Positions 1-6,343 of a stretch of 20,728 nt of DNA are shown one piece after another. The stretch is from an uncultured Phycisphaerales bacterium (GTDB lineage: Bacteria > Planctomycetota > Phycisphaerae > WQYP01): assembly GCA_903868035.1 (NCBI GenBank), contig CAIPTQ010000081.1, forward strand, positions 1 through 20,728. The letters are read 5' to 3'. A program made the position numbers and the translations under genes. Position 1 is the first letter of the stretch, and every line of letters begins with the position of its first letter. The notes below the pieces were generated by a model. That model was not told the DNA's origin, made no database searches, and was given only the letters and a program-made list of their open reading frames with translations.

Positions 1-15
1 CCCCTCATCCCCCCC

Positions 16-927
16 ATGGCCGTCATCAAAACCCCCTACTTCCACGTCCTGGGCTACTCCGTCGCCGGCGAGGAATCCGTCATCCAAATCCCCGAACTCA
101 ACCTCAACTTCGACATCGGCAAGTGCCCCCGCCCCGTCCTCACCTCCGACTTCTGCCTCCTGACCCACGGCCACATCGACCACTCCGCTGGCATCCCCTA
201 CTACCTCTCCCAACGCTTCTTCCAGGGCATGGCCCCCGGCACCATCCTCTGCCCCGCCAAAATCGCCCAGCCCCTCTCCGACATTATTCACTCTTGGGCG
301 GGTTTGGAGGGCAAAGTCACCGAGCACCGCATCATCCCCATGAGTGTCGGGGACGAGTTTGAGTTGCGCAAGGGCCTCGTGGCACGCGCGTTTGCCACGC
401 GCCACACCGTGCCGAGCGTGGGTTTTGTGGTGATTGATAGGCGCGAAAAGCTGCGTTCCGACCTCCTGGCCCAGAACCTCCCCGGCCACATCCTCCGCAA
501 AATGAAGGAACAAGGCGAACGCATCACCTACACCCTCGACGTCCCCCTCGTCGCCTACACCGGCGACACCTCCCTGCCGGAAACCCTGCTGCAGCATGCA
601 GTTATCGACGCCAAAGTCCTCATCACCGAATGCACCTTCTACGAACCCGACCACCGCAAACGCGCCCGCCAGGGCCAGCACCTCCACCTTAACGAACTCC
701 TCGAAGTCCTCCCCCAGCTAAAAAACGAATTAGTGATTATTTCACATGTCTCGCGCCGCACTCATCTTAGGGCAGCCAAGCGCATTTTTTCCGATGCCGT
801 GGCCAACCTCGCGCCCCTGCCCAAGGTGGAATTCCTCATGGACTACGCCCAGCGTCTGCAAGTAAAACCCGGCCGCGCCGCCCCCTTCACCGTGGTCGAG
901 CCGGCATTGCCCGAGAGTGCCGAGTAG
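16..927 (+). CDS. MBL-fold metallo-hydrolase, ribonuclease Z-like
   Basis: A 303-residue metallo-beta-lactamase-fold protein. The metal-binding signature HGHIDH lies at residues 51-56 (H51, H53, D55, H56). Further likely ligands are H130 (TRHT), D184 (TGDTS) and H244 (ISHVS), in the order expected for the tRNase Z branch, which matures tRNA 3' ends. The E205-containing ECTF segment followed by a histidine-rich stretch (H222, H224) also resembles that branch. No long exosite insertion is evident, so the substrate (tRNA, cyclic nucleotide or another phosphodiester) is not settled. No Shine-Dalgarno sequence precedes the ATG, and the frame stays open to the left window edge, so the true start could lie further upstream. 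A tRNA gene lacking an encoded CCA lies about 4 kb downstream, so 3'-end maturation is needed in this organism, but that does not prove this gene performs it. Confidence 0.85.
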   Translation: MAVIKTPYFHVLGYSVAGEESVIQIPELNLNFDIGKCPRPVLTSDFCLLTHGHIDHSAGIPYYLSQRFFQGMAPGTILCPAKIAQPLSDIIHSWAGLEGKVTEHRIIPMSVGDEFELRKGLVARAFATRHTVPSVGFVVIDRREKLRSDLLAQNLPGHILRKMKEQGERITYTLDVPLVAYTGDTSLPETLLQHAVIDAKVLITECTFYEPDHRKRARQGQHLHLNELLEVLPQLKNELVIISHVSRRTHLRAAKRIFSDAVANLAPLPKVEFLMDYAQRLQVKPGRAAPFTVVEPALPESAE

Positions 928-957
928 ATCGAGACACTGGATTGTTATCCTTTCAGA

Positions 958-1179
958 ATGTATGGAGGTAATGCTAAGATTGCCAATTCTACAGAGTACG
1001 CCAAAGCACAGGAAGAACTCCAATCACTCGAAGAACGGCTCAGGCAGTTGCAACAAAGCCACCCTGTGGGTTCCAAAGGGTTCACAAAGGCGGGCATTCG
1101 TAAACTCATCGCGCGACTGCACGAGGAACTGGCGGTCTACGAAGGCGGCGAGGAAGCCCGGCATCCTGTCCCACAGTAA
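958..1179 (+). CDS. Small helical hypothetical protein
   Basis: A 73-residue protein of unknown function starting 30 bp after the MBL-fold gene. Residues about 13-35 are rich in E, Q, L and K with heptad-like leucines, suggesting a short coiled coil. A Gly/Lys turn (SKGFTKAG) follows, then a second charged helix containing IARLHEELAVYEG. The C-terminal helix looks conserved in style, which favours a real gene over the overlapping frame that begins at 917 and reads as low-complexity shadow. The ATG at 958 has no clear Shine-Dalgarno sequence, and a GGAGG at 964-968 lies just inside the gene, so the start is uncertain. It may be co-transcribed with the gene before it. No enzymatic motif is visible. 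Confidence 0.55.
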   Translation: MYGGNAKIANSTEYAKAQEELQSLEERLRQLQQSHPVGSKGFTKAGIRKLIARLHEELAVYEGGEEARHPVPQ

Positions 1180-1335
1180 TGCCACGGCTTGAAAATCACG
1201 CCCGAACCCTGTGTTTCCGTACCGTGCAATACTCCCCTTCCACCATGATGCAAGACTCCCCCATCCCGTATATTATAACCACCTTTCCAAAATACCCGAC
1301 CGGCGTATCCGGCCTCCTGTTTCAATGGAGTCCTC

Positions 1336-2736
1336 ATGTCCACCTTCGCACTCGTCGTCGGCAACCGCGGCTTCTTCCCCGCGCACCTCTGTTCCGCCGG
1401 CCGCCAGGCCGTCCTCGATCTCCTCCAGAAGGAAGGCCACAAGGTCATCGCCCTCTCCCCCCACGACACCCGCCACGGCGCCGTTGAGTCGCTCGATGAA
1501 GCCCGCAAGTGCGCCGAACTCTTCCAGAAACATGCCGCCGACATCGACGGCATCATCGTCACCCTCCCCAACTTCGGCGACGAACGCGCCATCGCCAACA
1601 CCCTCCGCTGGGCCGGCCTCAAAGTGCCCGTCCTCATCCACGCCTTCGATGACAACCCCGCCAGCATGACCATCAAGGACCGCCGCGACTCCTTCTGTGG
1701 CAAGATGTCCGCCTGCAACAACCTCCGCCAATACAACATCCCCTACTCGCTGACCACCCTGCACACGTGCGATCCCGCCCGCCCGGAATTCACCGCCGAC
1801 ATCCGCCGTTTCGCCGCCACCTGCCGCGTCGTCCGCAAGTTCAAAAACGCCCGCGTCGGCGCCATCGGTGCCCGCCCCGGTGCCTTCAACACTGTCCGCT
1901 ACTCCGAAAAGCTCCTCGAACACTCCGGCATTACCGTCGAAACCCTCGACCTCTCCGAGGTTCTCGGCTGGGCCCGCAACCTCAAGGACGATAATGCCGA
2001 CGTCAAGGCCAAAATCGCAGCTATTCAGGGCTACACCAACACCACCGGCATCCCCCAGCTCCCCCTGATCAAAATGGCCAAGCTCGGCGTCGCCATCGAA
2101 AAATGGTCCACCGACCAACGCCTCATCGGCACCGCCATCCAATGCTGGACCGCCCTCGAAGAACTCTACGGCATCGTCCCCTGCACCCTCATGTCCATGA
2201 ACTCCAACGCCTGCATGCCCTCGGCCTGCGAAACCGACATCACCGGCCTCATCGGCATGCTCGCCCTCACCGCCGCCTCCAACACCCCCGCCGCCCTCCT
2301 CGACTGGAACAACAACTACGGCACCGACCCCGACAAGGGTGTCGTCTTCCACTGCTCCAACCTCCCCAAGGATTTCTTCGCCAGCCACAAAATGGACTAC
2401 CAGGAAATCATCGCCGGCACCGTGGGTAAGGAAAACACCTTTGGCACCATCGTCGGCAAAATCGCCCCCGGACCCTTCACCTACTGCCGCGTCTCCACCG
2501 ACGACCTCTCCGGCAAGGTCCGCGCCTACCTCGGCGAAGGCACCTTCACCGACGACAAGCTCGACACCTTCGGCGGCTTCGGCACCTTCCACGTCAACCG
2601 GCTCCAGGCCCTGCTGGCGTACATCTGCAAGAACGGCTTTGAGCACCACGTGGCGGCGACCAAGGCCCAGGTCGCCGATGCCGTGCAGGATGCGCTGACG
2701 ACGTACCTGGGTTGGGATGTCTACCGGCACCAGTGA
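1336..2736 (+). CDS. L-fucose/L-arabinose isomerase family protein
   Basis: A 466-residue protein of the FucI/AraA-related family (COG2407-like), shorter than true FucI (about 590 residues). The family centre is clear: SACETD with E299, then LLDWNN with D323, then VFHCSN with H339. These correspond to the acidic and histidine metal-binding region of ketol isomerases of this fold. A second conserved histidine, H419, lies in FGTFHVNR near the C terminus. Characterised relatives interconvert aldoses and ketoses with Mn2+, but many members have no proven substrate, so the sugar cannot be named. The ATG at 1336 follows a GGAG at 1329-1332. No kinase, aldolase, transporter or regulator adjoins it, so it looks like a single-gene unit. 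The long open frame on the opposite strand is a codon-bias shadow. Confidence 0.85.
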   Translation: MSTFALVVGNRGFFPAHLCSAGRQAVLDLLQKEGHKVIALSPHDTRHGAVESLDEARKCAELFQKHAADIDGIIVTLPNFGDERAIANTLRWAGLKVPVLIHAFDDNPASMTIKDRRDSFCGKMSACNNLRQYNIPYSLTTLHTCDPARPEFTADIRRFAATCRVVRKFKNARVGAIGARPGAFNTVRYSEKLLEHSGITVETLDLSEVLGWARNLKDDNADVKAKIAAIQGYTNTTGIPQLPLIKMAKLGVAIEKWSTDQRLIGTAIQCWTALEELYGIVPCTLMSMNSNACMPSACETDITGLIGMLALTAASNTPAALLDWNNNYGTDPDKGVVFHCSNLPKDFFASHKMDYQEIIAGTVGKENTFGTIVGKIAPGPFTYCRVSTDDLSGKVRAYLGEGTFTDDKLDTFGGFGTFHVNRLQALLAYICKNGFEHHVAATKAQVADAVQDALTTYLGWDVYRHQ

Positions 2737-2841
2737 TGCGGATATCGCCGCCAACTCAACGGGAAAAAAGCTGATGCGGGAGAATTCCGTCAGAAGGAAT
2801 GAAATTCGGTGACAGAAATGATACGATGATTCAGTCGAGAA

Positions 2842-2847
2842 AAGGAG
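2842..2847 (+). promoter_or_regulatory. Ribosome binding site setting the 2853 start
   Basis: AAGGAG lies 5 nt before the ATG at 2853. The earlier in-frame ATG at 2799 has its purines directly adjacent, too close to work well. The site therefore favours the shorter 147-residue product. Confidence 0.7.
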
Positions 2848-2852
2848 ATCGT

Positions 2853-3296
2853 ATGCCTGTTATTCAAACGCCGTTAAAGCTCGACCGCAAGGCCGTGGAT
2901 ATTCGCGTGGCGGATTGGACCGCCCGGCTCAACAAGCTGTATGGGCGGTTGGACGCATGGATGCAAGGCGTCCCCCACGCCACCGTCACCCGCGGCACGA
3001 TCAAAAAAGTGCTTGGCCCCCCCGGCAAGCGGTCCTTGGCGGCGACGTACAGCATCCCCACCTACAGTGTCTTTGTGGACCAGAAGCGGCGAATCTCTTT
3101 TCTTCCCGGCGACCTCTGGATTGTCGGAGCCAACGGGCGTATCGACATCTCCGCCCCTGCGAGCTGGCACCAGATGGCTGACCTGGGAGGCCGCGAGGGC
3201 GCGCCCAGTGACTGGCAGTTGGCGGTGGATGTGGGCGCCAAATTCCTGATCCCCTTCAATAAAACCGCGTTCCGGAAGCTGCTTGGGGAGAAGTAA
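2853..3296 (+). CDS. Hypothetical protein paired with a HEPN gene (possible antitoxin)
   Basis: A 147-residue cytoplasmic protein of no recognised family. The N-terminal third is helical and tryptophan-containing (WTARLNKLYGRLDAWM), followed by a basic stretch (TRGTIKK) and a beta-rich half with RISFLPGDLWIVGANGRID and a second WQ-containing strand region. No signal peptide, membrane segment or catalytic motif is seen. Its stop overlaps the start of the next gene (TAATG), which implies translational coupling. Small two-gene units with a HEPN partner are often toxin-antitoxin modules in which the upstream gene is the antitoxin, and that is the basis for the suggestion. It is inference from gene order only. 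A longer form starting at 2799 is possible but has a poorly placed ribosome binding site. Confidence 0.65.
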   Translation: MPVIQTPLKLDRKAVDIRVADWTARLNKLYGRLDAWMQGVPHATVTRGTIKKVLGPPGKRSLAATYSIPTYSVFVDQKRRISFLPGDLWIVGANGRIDISAPASWHQMADLGGREGAPSDWQLAVDVGAKFLIPFNKTAFRKLLGEK

Positions 3297-3742
3297 TGAC
3301 TTCGTTTCGGGAGATTCGTGCGGCCTATCTCGCCATTGACCTCTATTTGGCGCAGCGGGAGTCCGAAGGAAGAACCGCCCGCCGCCAGGCGCATTGGGCG
3401 AAGATGCGTAAGTACAACCACCACGCCTATTTCGTCATGCTGTTCGCCCAACTCGAGCAGCACATCGACAACCTATGTGCCGCCTTGATCGCACAAAAGA
3501 AATCCTCGCCCCAATGGAAGACGCGCCGGCTGTGGGATTCCGTGGACGTGGATCGGTTGACGTTCATGCGGAAAGTGGCGTTGCTGACCGACAAGGGGCA
3601 GTCCACCTATGCCCGGGTGGATGCGTATTATGATACCCGCTGCAAAATCGCCCATGGCGACAGCGCGTTGGTCGGCGTTATGTTTCTGCCCGTCGTAGCC
3701 GGGGATTTGCAGGCCATCGCCAAAGAGCTCCACGTGAGGTGA
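3296..3742 (+). CDS. HEPN-like domain protein (possible RNase toxin)
   Basis: A 148-residue mainly alpha-helical protein. Near the C terminus it carries RCKIAH (R115 to H120), matching the Rx4-6H motif that forms the catalytic site of HEPN ribonucleases, followed by GDS as in many HEPN proteins. The preceding helix contains YYDT, and earlier helices (residues about 40-62, with FAQLEQHIDNL) fit a four-helix bundle of the RiboL-PSP-HEPN or MAE_28990-like type. HEPN proteins often act as metal-independent RNases in toxin-antitoxin, abortive infection and CRISPR systems. Start and stop overlap with the upstream gene makes a tight bicistron. The motif is visible; nuclease activity and toxicity are inferred. 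It could instead be a non-catalytic HEPN scaffold. Confidence 0.65.
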   Translation: MTSFREIRAAYLAIDLYLAQRESEGRTARRQAHWAKMRKYNHHAYFVMLFAQLEQHIDNLCAALIAQKKSSPQWKTRRLWDSVDVDRLTFMRKVALLTDKGQSTYARVDAYYDTRCKIAHGDSALVGVMFLPVVAGDLQAIAKELHVR

Positions 3743-3746
3743 AACC

Positions 3747-3752
3747 AAGGAG
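3747..3752 (+). promoter_or_regulatory. Ribosome binding site setting the 3761 start
   Basis: AAGGAG ends 8 nt before the ATG at 3761 and overlaps a GTG at 3752 that could otherwise be taken as the start. The spacing favours the ATG. Confidence 0.65.
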
Positions 3753-3760
3753 TGACCAAC

Positions 3761-4444
3761 ATGTGGCGAACATTATGTGCGGTGCTTGTCATATTTGCTC
3801 TGTGGTCACCTGTCGGTGCTGTGCAGCTTAGCGATGCCACACAGCATTTTTCCTTTGATATTCCGCCAGACTGGCAGCCTATTAGTCCCACCGAAATTGA
3901 CGCTGTCCGCGGCCCTGGCAGTCAAGGCCTTCTCGCTGGTGCGCGATCCAAAGACACGGGTGTCCCCTATTGTGTGGTGCAAGCCGTCAGCAAACCACCT
4001 GGAGATCCCGCGGGGTACGTTGATAAATTTCGTTTGGACGCCATAGGCTCTGGCATGACCGTTACCAGTGGCGTATACGACACACGACGTCAGGCCGTGA
4101 TACTTCAGGCTCAACACCGTTTGCCGACGGGCATCGTGAACGTAACTACCTACGCATTCGTTGGAAAAAATGCAGTTATATGTATTAATTGTTACGATTT
4201 TGAAGCTGGATTCAGCAAGTCTATGCCCACTTTTGAAGCTCTCGCGGATTCATTTCGCTTCGACCCGGGTTACGGCTATGGGAATGGGAACTCTTTTCCC
4301 AGTCTGGGTACCATCGTCGATATCTGCATTGGTATTATATTGATAGCGCTTTACCCATTGATCCGGCGATCTATGCGTTCGAAAACACAAAACAAAACTC
4401 CTTCACTATTAGGAGGTTCCCGTGACCGAAAGTCTTCCGAATAA
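3761..4444 (+). CDS. Exported, C-terminally membrane-anchored hypothetical protein
   Basis: A 227-residue protein. Residues 1-20 form a signal peptide with a hydrophobic core (CAVLVIFALW) and a likely cleavage site after SPVGA. The exported body opens with FSFDIPPDWQPIS, the entry strand typical of PsbP/DUF1795-like folds. Residues about 183-202 form a hydrophobic segment followed by basic residues (RRSMRSK), so the protein should be anchored by its C terminus with the domain outside. The gene is visibly less GC-rich than its neighbours and uses more A/T-ending codons, which may point to separate acquisition. It starts 18 bp after the HEPN gene, and the next gene's ribosome binding site lies inside its 3' end. 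Function is unknown; a role in envelope stress or lipoprotein-like scaffolding would be a guess. Confidence 0.7.
   Translation: MWRTLCAVLVIFALWSPVGAVQLSDATQHFSFDIPPDWQPISPTEIDAVRGPGSQGLLAGARSKDTGVPYCVVQAVSKPPGDPAGYVDKFRLDAIGSGMTVTSGVYDTRRQAVILQAQHRLPTGIVNVTTYAFVGKNAVICINCYDFEAGFSKSMPTFEALADSFRFDPGYGYGNGNSFPSLGTIVDICIGIILIALYPLIRRSMRSKTQNKTPSLLGGSRDRKSSE
4411..4416 (+). promoter_or_regulatory. Consensus Shine-Dalgarno for the GTG start at 4422
   Basis: A perfect AGGAGG lies 5 nt before the GTG at 4422. It fixes a non-ATG start that lies 23 bp inside the previous gene. Confidence 0.85.
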
Positions 4445-4973
4445 TTTCCCCGAAGAAAACTTCGGATCTGAGGAATTCGTAAACGACGAAAGATTCCACG
4501 ACAACGAAGACCGCTTCACCTACCGCTCCAAGCAAATGCGCAAACTCGCCCAGGAGCCCTGGACGCTCGATCTGTTCCTCGCCCTGGCCCAGGGCCTCAT
4601 GGACCGCCACGAGGACATCCGCATCGCCGCCATCGAATCCCTCCAGGAAATCGCCCAGGCCCACCCCGAACCCATCGCCGTTTCGCCGCTGGCGCTGATC
4701 GCCTGTTTCAGCTCCGACTTCACCGTCGCCTCCGGCATGCGCCTGGCCATCTTCCGCTTCTTCATCAACCACAAAACCCCCGAATCCCGCCGCATCCTCA
4801 AGGACCTACTCGACAGCCCGCACATGCGCAATGAGGACTTCCAATTCCTGGTCAACGCCGTGGCCGATTCCCAGGACCCCGAACTGCTGGCGTTCCTCAA
4901 GGCGCTCCAAATGCCCGCCAAACAAAAGGCCAAAGTCCTGCGCGCGGCCCTGGCGCGGCTCGGCCCCCAGTAG
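4422..4973 (+). CDS. HEAT-like helical repeat protein
   Basis: A 183-residue protein starting at GTG behind a consensus AGGAGG and overlapping the previous gene by 23 bp. The first 30 residues are acidic and asparagine-rich, probably disordered. Paired amphipathic helices follow. One unit (residues about 45-72) has the HEAT-style segment DIRIAAIESLQEIAQ, and similar pairs continue with RRILKDLLDS and DPELLAFLKAL to the end. Such short helical solenoids serve as protein-binding scaffolds, and no catalytic residues are seen. The overlap suggests co-expression with the membrane-anchored protein and perhaps a cytoplasmic partner role. Base composition returns to the GC-rich level of the host after about codon 30. 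Confidence 0.7.
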   Translation: MTESLPNNFPEENFGSEEFVNDERFHDNEDRFTYRSKQMRKLAQEPWTLDLFLALAQGLMDRHEDIRIAAIESLQEIAQAHPEPIAVSPLALIACFSSDFTVASGMRLAIFRFFINHKTPESRRILKDLLDSPHMRNEDFQFLVNAVADSQDPELLAFLKALQMPAKQKAKVLRAALARLGPQ

Positions 4974-5083
4974 TAGCGCCGTCCCAAAAACCCGGGCGCA
5001 ACGCTTGGTCCACAAAATAACATCCGGGAGCAATGGGTTGCCAGCATACGCCAACGGAACGTATTGTATCAGGCGCCAAACGA

Positions 5084-5157
5084 GCGCCCATAGCTCAATC
5101 GGATAGAGCATCCGCCTTCTAAGCGGACGGTTACAGGTTCGAGTCCTGTTGGGCGCG
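5084..5157 (+). tRNA. tRNA-Arg (anticodon TCT)
   Basis: A complete cloverleaf can be drawn. The acceptor stem pairs GCGCCCA (5084-5090) with TGGGCGC (5150-5156). The D stem pairs GCTC with GAGC (5093-5096 and 5106-5109). The anticodon stem pairs TCCGC with GCGGA (5111-5115 and 5123-5127) around the loop CTTCTAA, with anticodon TCT at 5118-5120 (reads AGA/AGG). The T stem pairs ACAGG with CCTGT (5133-5137 and 5145-5149) around the loop TTCGAGT. The variable loop is 5 nt. The discriminator base is G at 5157 and no CCA is encoded. The gene faces the - strand operon, whose last stop is only 14 bp further on. Confidence 0.96.
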
Positions 5158-5171
5158 TTTCCTGCCGCCAT

Positions 5172-5840
5172 TTACATGCGATGCTCGGGACGCAACGTGT
5201 CCCGGGGGCTCGCGTGCCACGCCGAGCGCCAGTCCTTGGGGGGGATGATGGCGTCCAGGCGGTCGAGCTGGTGAATCGCCTGCAGCCGTTTGTAGATCAG
5301 TTGCCAGGCGCAGGGGCGGTTGGCGTCGCACTCGCAATGTTCCTCGGTGCTGCCGCCGCAGGGGCCGTTGAGCAGGCGCTTGGCGCACCGCGTGACCGGG
5401 CAGATGCCGCCGAAAGTGGCCAGCATGCAGTCCCCGCAGCCGAGGCATTTTTCGGTCCAGACGGCCTGCTCTTCGAGGATGCCCAAAAACTGCGTGTTCA
5501 GCGCCGCGTAGACGGGCTTGGTGGGGAAGCGCTCCGCCAGCGCCTGCACGCCCGCGCCGCAGCCGAAGGAAATCACCGCGTCGTTCCGCTCCACCAGCGG
5601 CACCAGATCCTTGATGAATTCGTTTTCGCACTGGCGCTCAATGGTCGCCTGTTCAATCTCCACCGGCTTGCCGGAAAGCTTCCGGGCCATGCGCACGGCA
5701 TAGGCGGCGATGCCCACCTCGCGCTCGCCGCCGGCCAGGCACACGGTCACGCACGTGCCGCAGCCGACGAACAGAACCTTGTCGTGGTTCCTCGTCAGGC
5801 CGATGAGTTCCTTGATGGGTTTGGGGCTGGCGACAATCAT
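5172..5840 (-). CDS. metV: MetV, Fe-S/zinc partner subunit of methylenetetrahydrofolate reductase
   Basis: A 222-residue cysteine-rich protein of the MTHFR C-terminal (MetV) family, which partners MetF in organisms whose reductase does not use NAD(P)H directly. The hallmark block is complete: CLGCGDC (C132, C135, C138), GGICPVTRCAK (C147, C152), NGPCGGS (C161), then C169, C171 and CAWQLIYKRL (C177). An N-terminal group VGCGTCVTVC (C27, C30, C34) and FGCGAG (C94) may bind a second centre. In Moorella thermoacetica the MetV-MetF pair reduces methylene-THF to methyl-THF within a complex with HdrABC-MvhD, and all of those partners are in this operon. I chose the ATG at 5840 because it forms an ATGA overlap with the upstream gene and follows AGGAA; an 18-residue-longer frame exists. 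This is the last gene of the operon. Confidence 0.93.
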   Translation of the reverse strand: MIVASPKPIKELIGLTRNHDKVLFVGCGTCVTVCLAGGEREVGIAAYAVRMARKLSGKPVEIEQATIERQCENEFIKDLVPLVERNDAVISFGCGAGVQALAERFPTKPVYAALNTQFLGILEEQAVWTEKCLGCGDCMLATFGGICPVTRCAKRLLNGPCGGSTEEHCECDANRPCAWQLIYKRLQAIHQLDRLDAIIPPKDWRSAWHASPRDTLRPEHRM

Positions 5841-6343
5841 GAAATTCCTGCACTTTCTGGAGCGCGGCTCGTTGCGGATTTTTCGGCGGGACACTTCAAT
5901 GGGTTGGGGCCCAGTTCGCGGATGACCCGCACGATTTCCTGGACCCGCTGGACAAACATGGGGGCCATCGCGGCCGACAGATTGTTCATGCTGAGGCGGC
6001 GGCCGCCGATGCCGATCTCGTCGAGGATGCGCTGGATACGTTCCACCCGCTTGCGGGCGCGGAGATTGCCTTCCTGGAAGTGGCAGCCGCCTTCGAGGCA
6101 GCCGGCGAGCAGCACGCCGTCGGCGCCGTGGTCAAAGGCCTCCAGGATGTGTTCCATTTCGACCTTGCCGGTGCAGGGCGAGTGGACGACGCGGATGTTG
6201 GCCGGGTACTGCATGCGCTTGGCCCCGGCGAGGTCGGCGGCGGCATAGGCGCAGTAGTTGCAGCAAAAGGCCACGATCATCGGTTCCCACGCGTGGGGAG
6301 CGGCAGTCGCGGTGGAAGGTGATTGTTCGAGCTGTTGGGTCAT
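5837..6343 (-). CDS. mvhD: MvhD/FlpD-type iron-sulfur protein (first copy)
   Basis: A 168-residue homologue of the methyl-viologen-reducing hydrogenase delta subunit, a [2Fe-2S] protein that delivers electrons to HdrA. Cysteines fall in the family pattern: FCCNYC (C27, C28, C31), SPCTGKV (C57) and GCLEGGCHFQ (C82, C87), followed by EGN. The first 20 residues are Ala/Ser/Thr-rich and probably flexible. It is joined to HdrA upstream and metV downstream by ATGA overlaps and has a strong GGAGG ribosome binding site 6 nt before the ATG. No NiFe-hydrogenase large or small subunit lies in the window, so this MvhD must take electrons from another donor, as in MetFV-HdrABC-MvhD complexes. Its position between HdrA and MetV fits a bridging role. 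Confidence 0.92.
   Translation of the reverse strand: MTQQLEQSPSTATAAPHAWEPMIVAFCCNYCAYAAADLAGAKRMQYPANIRVVHSPCTGKVEMEHILEAFDHGADGVLLAGCLEGGCHFQEGNLRARKRVERIQRILDEIGIGGRRLSMNNLSAAMAPMFVQRVQEIVRVIRELGPNPLKCPAEKSATSRAPESAGIS

Noticed and set aside
1264..1279. A TATATTATAAC stretch before the isomerase-family gene as a sigma-70 promoter
   Set aside because: The -10-like part is good, but no acceptable -35 lies 16-18 bp upstream, so it was not listed as a feature.
1273..2754. A 493-codon - strand open frame opposite the isomerase-family gene
   Set aside because: Composed almost only of G, A, V, E and D, typical of a reversed GC-rich gene; the + strand has clear family motifs.
5084..5157. tRNA-Arg as an attachment site of an integrated element
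   Set aside because: No integrase gene and no duplicated tRNA 3' end were seen on either side.
5181..6248. A 355-codon + strand open frame opposite metV and mvhD
   Set aside because: Crosses two well-supported - strand genes and has no recognisable domain.
5837..6343. MvhD as evidence for a NiFe hydrogenase operon
   Set aside because: No hydrogenase large or small subunit lies within the window; MvhD-type proteins also occur in hydrogenase-free Hdr complexes.
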